From the NCBI GenBank assembly GCA_964460435.1, contig CAYWRH010000106.1, forward strand, positions 1-14,938: a stretch of DNA of 14,938 bases, written 5' to 3'. Shown here piece by piece: positions 13,836-14,938 of this stretch. The notes below the pieces were generated by a model. It did not search any database and was not told the DNA's origin. It worked only from the letters and a program-made list of their open reading frames with translations. The translations under genes were made by a program, and so were the position numbers. How positions within the stretch are numbered: the first letter of the stretch is position 1; each line of letters begins with the position of its first letter. The DNA is from JAAZBV01 sp964460435. Its GTDB lineage: Bacteria; Desulfobacterota; DSM-4660; Desulfatiglandales; HGW-15.

Positions 13836-14938
13836 ATGAAAAAATTATTTTTTGTTCTGATTTGTTTGATGGCCGTTTTAAATATTTTCAGTTGCAGCCG
13901 CAACAGGGAAAAGCTCTATATCTACAACTGGACCTATTATACTCCTGATGAGGTGATCAAGGGTTTTGAAGAAAAATATGATGTTAAGGTGGTTTATGAT
14001 GAGTTTGCATCAAATGAAGAGATGTTTGCAAAGCTGAAGGCAGGCGGTTCAGGATATGATATCACATTCCCTTCAGCCGATTATGTCTCTATCATGATTA
14101 AGGAAGGGATGATTGACAAGATAGATAAATCAAAGGTTCCCAACTTTAAAAATATAGACCCCGAGTTTTTGGCCACTATCCAATATGACAAGGATTGCGA
14201 ATATTCAGTGCCCTATTACAAGGGCGCCTCAGGCATAGCGGTAAACAAGAGGTTTGTTAAGGATTACAATAGAGATACGACAATATTTCTCAAACCTGAA
14301 CTTAAGGGTAGAATTACGCTGCTCGATGACATGCGCGAGGTTATGGGGTTTGCACTCAAGGCAAATGGCTATTCTGTGAACTCAATCAATCCTGATGAGC
14401 TGGAGGCAGCCAAAAATCTCATTCTCAAGTGGCGTGAAAACATACTCAAGTTTGATGCAGAGTCATTCGGCAAGGGGTTTGCAGCAGGGGAGTTCTGGGT
14501 GGTACAGGGGTATCAGGAAAATATTTTGACCGAGATGGAAGAGAGCGCAAAGGCTGATGTTGACTTTTTTATCCCTGAGACAGGCGGTCCATATTACATA
14601 GATGCGATGGTCATCCTGAAGGATTCAAAGAACAAGGATCTGGCCTATAAATTTATCAACTATATTCATGAGCCTGAAGCATACGCCAAGTTTGTTGATC
14701 ACTTCAAGTTTCCCTCAATCAATGTGCCGGCAAGAAGCATCAGGAAAGAAAAACCTGTTTATACCGAAGAGGACATGAAGAATTGTGAACTCAAGATGGA
14801 CCTTGGTGAAAATCTTGAGCTGTACAACAAGATCTGGGAAGAGGTAAAGGTGCAATATGATCATACAGAAATTATTCTGCAGGGGCACGCTGCAGTGTGC
14901 CCGAATAATATGGCCAGGATTAATAATATTTTAAAGGG
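13836..14938 (+). CDS. potD: Spermidine/putrescine-binding protein, PotD-like (runs off window)
   Basis: This is the extracytoplasmic binding protein of the importer, with 367 codons visible and no stop. Residues 1-20 are a signal peptide (MKKLFFVLICLMAVLNIFSC). Cys20 suggests a lipoprotein, although Phe at -2 makes the lipobox (IFSC) imperfect. Mature motifs fit PotD/PotF: LYIYNWTYYTPDEVIKGFE, then YDITFPSADYVSIM, GRITLLDDMREVMGFALKA and GGPYYIDAMVI. The acidic residue in LLDDMRE and the Asp in YYID align with ligand contacts in E. coli PotD. AAGGAG (13821-13826) lies nine bases before this ATG. The nearer ATG at 13831 gives only ATG-CTA-TGA. Similarity to PotD is expected to end around residue 338 (IWEEVK), but the frame continues for at least 29 codons across a palindrome. 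Confidence 0.92.
   Translation, partial: MKKLFFVLICLMAVLNIFSCSRNREKLYIYNWTYYTPDEVIKGFEEKYDVKVVYDEFASNEEMFAKLKAGGSGYDITFPSADYVSIMIKEGMIDKIDKSKVPNFKNIDPEFLATIQYDKDCEYSVPYYKGASGIAVNKRFVKDYNRDTTIFLKPELKGRITLLDDMREVMGFALKANGYSVNSINPDELEAAKNLILKWRENILKFDAESFGKGFAAGEFWVVQGYQENILTEMEESAKADVDFFIPETGGPYYIDAMVILKDSKNKDLAYKFINYIHEPEAYAKFVDHFKFPSINVPARSIRKEKPVYTEEDMKNCELKMDLGENLELYNKIWEEVKVQYDHTEIILQGHAAVCPNNMARINNILK
14883..14902. repeat. Near-perfect 20-base palindrome in the 3' end of potD
   Basis: GGGCACGCTGCAGTGTGCCC is its own reverse complement except for one G/T pair, which still pairs as RNA. It resembles dispersed repeats of the type AGGGGCACGC...GTGCCCCT that I recall from many bacterial intergenic regions. 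It sits past the point where PotD homology should end, yet in an open reading frame. Confidence 0.65.

Noticed and set aside
1..14938. CRISPR array, tRNA, rRNA or intact insertion sequence
   Set aside because: No regularly spaced repeats, cloverleaf-like sequence or transposase frame was seen on either strand.

Overview
This window looks like a chromosomal segment from an anaerobic, probably Gram-negative bacterium. A member of the Desulfobacterota (former Deltaproteobacteria) is my best guess, from the moderate G+C content, the gene style, the palindromic intergenic repeats and the presence of an Ehr/Hyf-type complex. No rRNA, tRNA or taxonomic marker is present, so this is an inference. I see no CRISPR array, intact insertion sequence, tRNA or phage gene.

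Region 1 (1-2254, minus strand): a short ORF resembling the first membrane helix of an AraC-type regulator with a membrane sensor, cut off by a stop near the window edge. Upstream of it is a large gene for a secreted right-handed beta-helix (pectate-lyase-like) protein with a signal peptide.

Region 2 (2255-2733): a 479-base divergent intergenic region. It holds a possible promoter for the beta-helix gene, a long hairpin, two possible sigma-70 promoters pointing right, and an inverted pair of dispersed repeat units.

Region 3 (2734-10887, plus strand): a seven-gene operon with tight or overlapping junctions. It opens with a regulator made of an excisionase/MerR-type helix-turn-helix and a PTS EIIA domain, translationally coupled to the next gene. 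Six subunits of a membrane complex of the hydrogenase-4/formate hydrogenlyase/complex I superfamily follow: HyfB-, HyfC-, HyfE-, HyfF- and HyfG-like proteins and a fused HyfH-HyfI-like protein. The membrane arm keeps the charged residues of proton-pumping modules, and the small subunit keeps all its Fe-S cysteines. The large subunit has lost the [NiFe]-binding cysteines at both ends and ends with no C-terminal processing peptide. It therefore matches the 'energy-converting hydrogenase related' (Ehr) complexes, which are not expected to act as hydrogenases and whose substrate is unknown. This is the most interesting system in the window. A palindromic repeat lies between the large- and small-subunit genes.

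Region 4 (11061-14938, plus strand): a potABCD-type spermidine/putrescine ABC importer operon comprising an ATPase, two overlapping permease genes and a lipoprotein-like binding protein. The last gene runs off the window without a stop and carries a near-perfect 20-base palindrome in what looks like a C-terminal extension.
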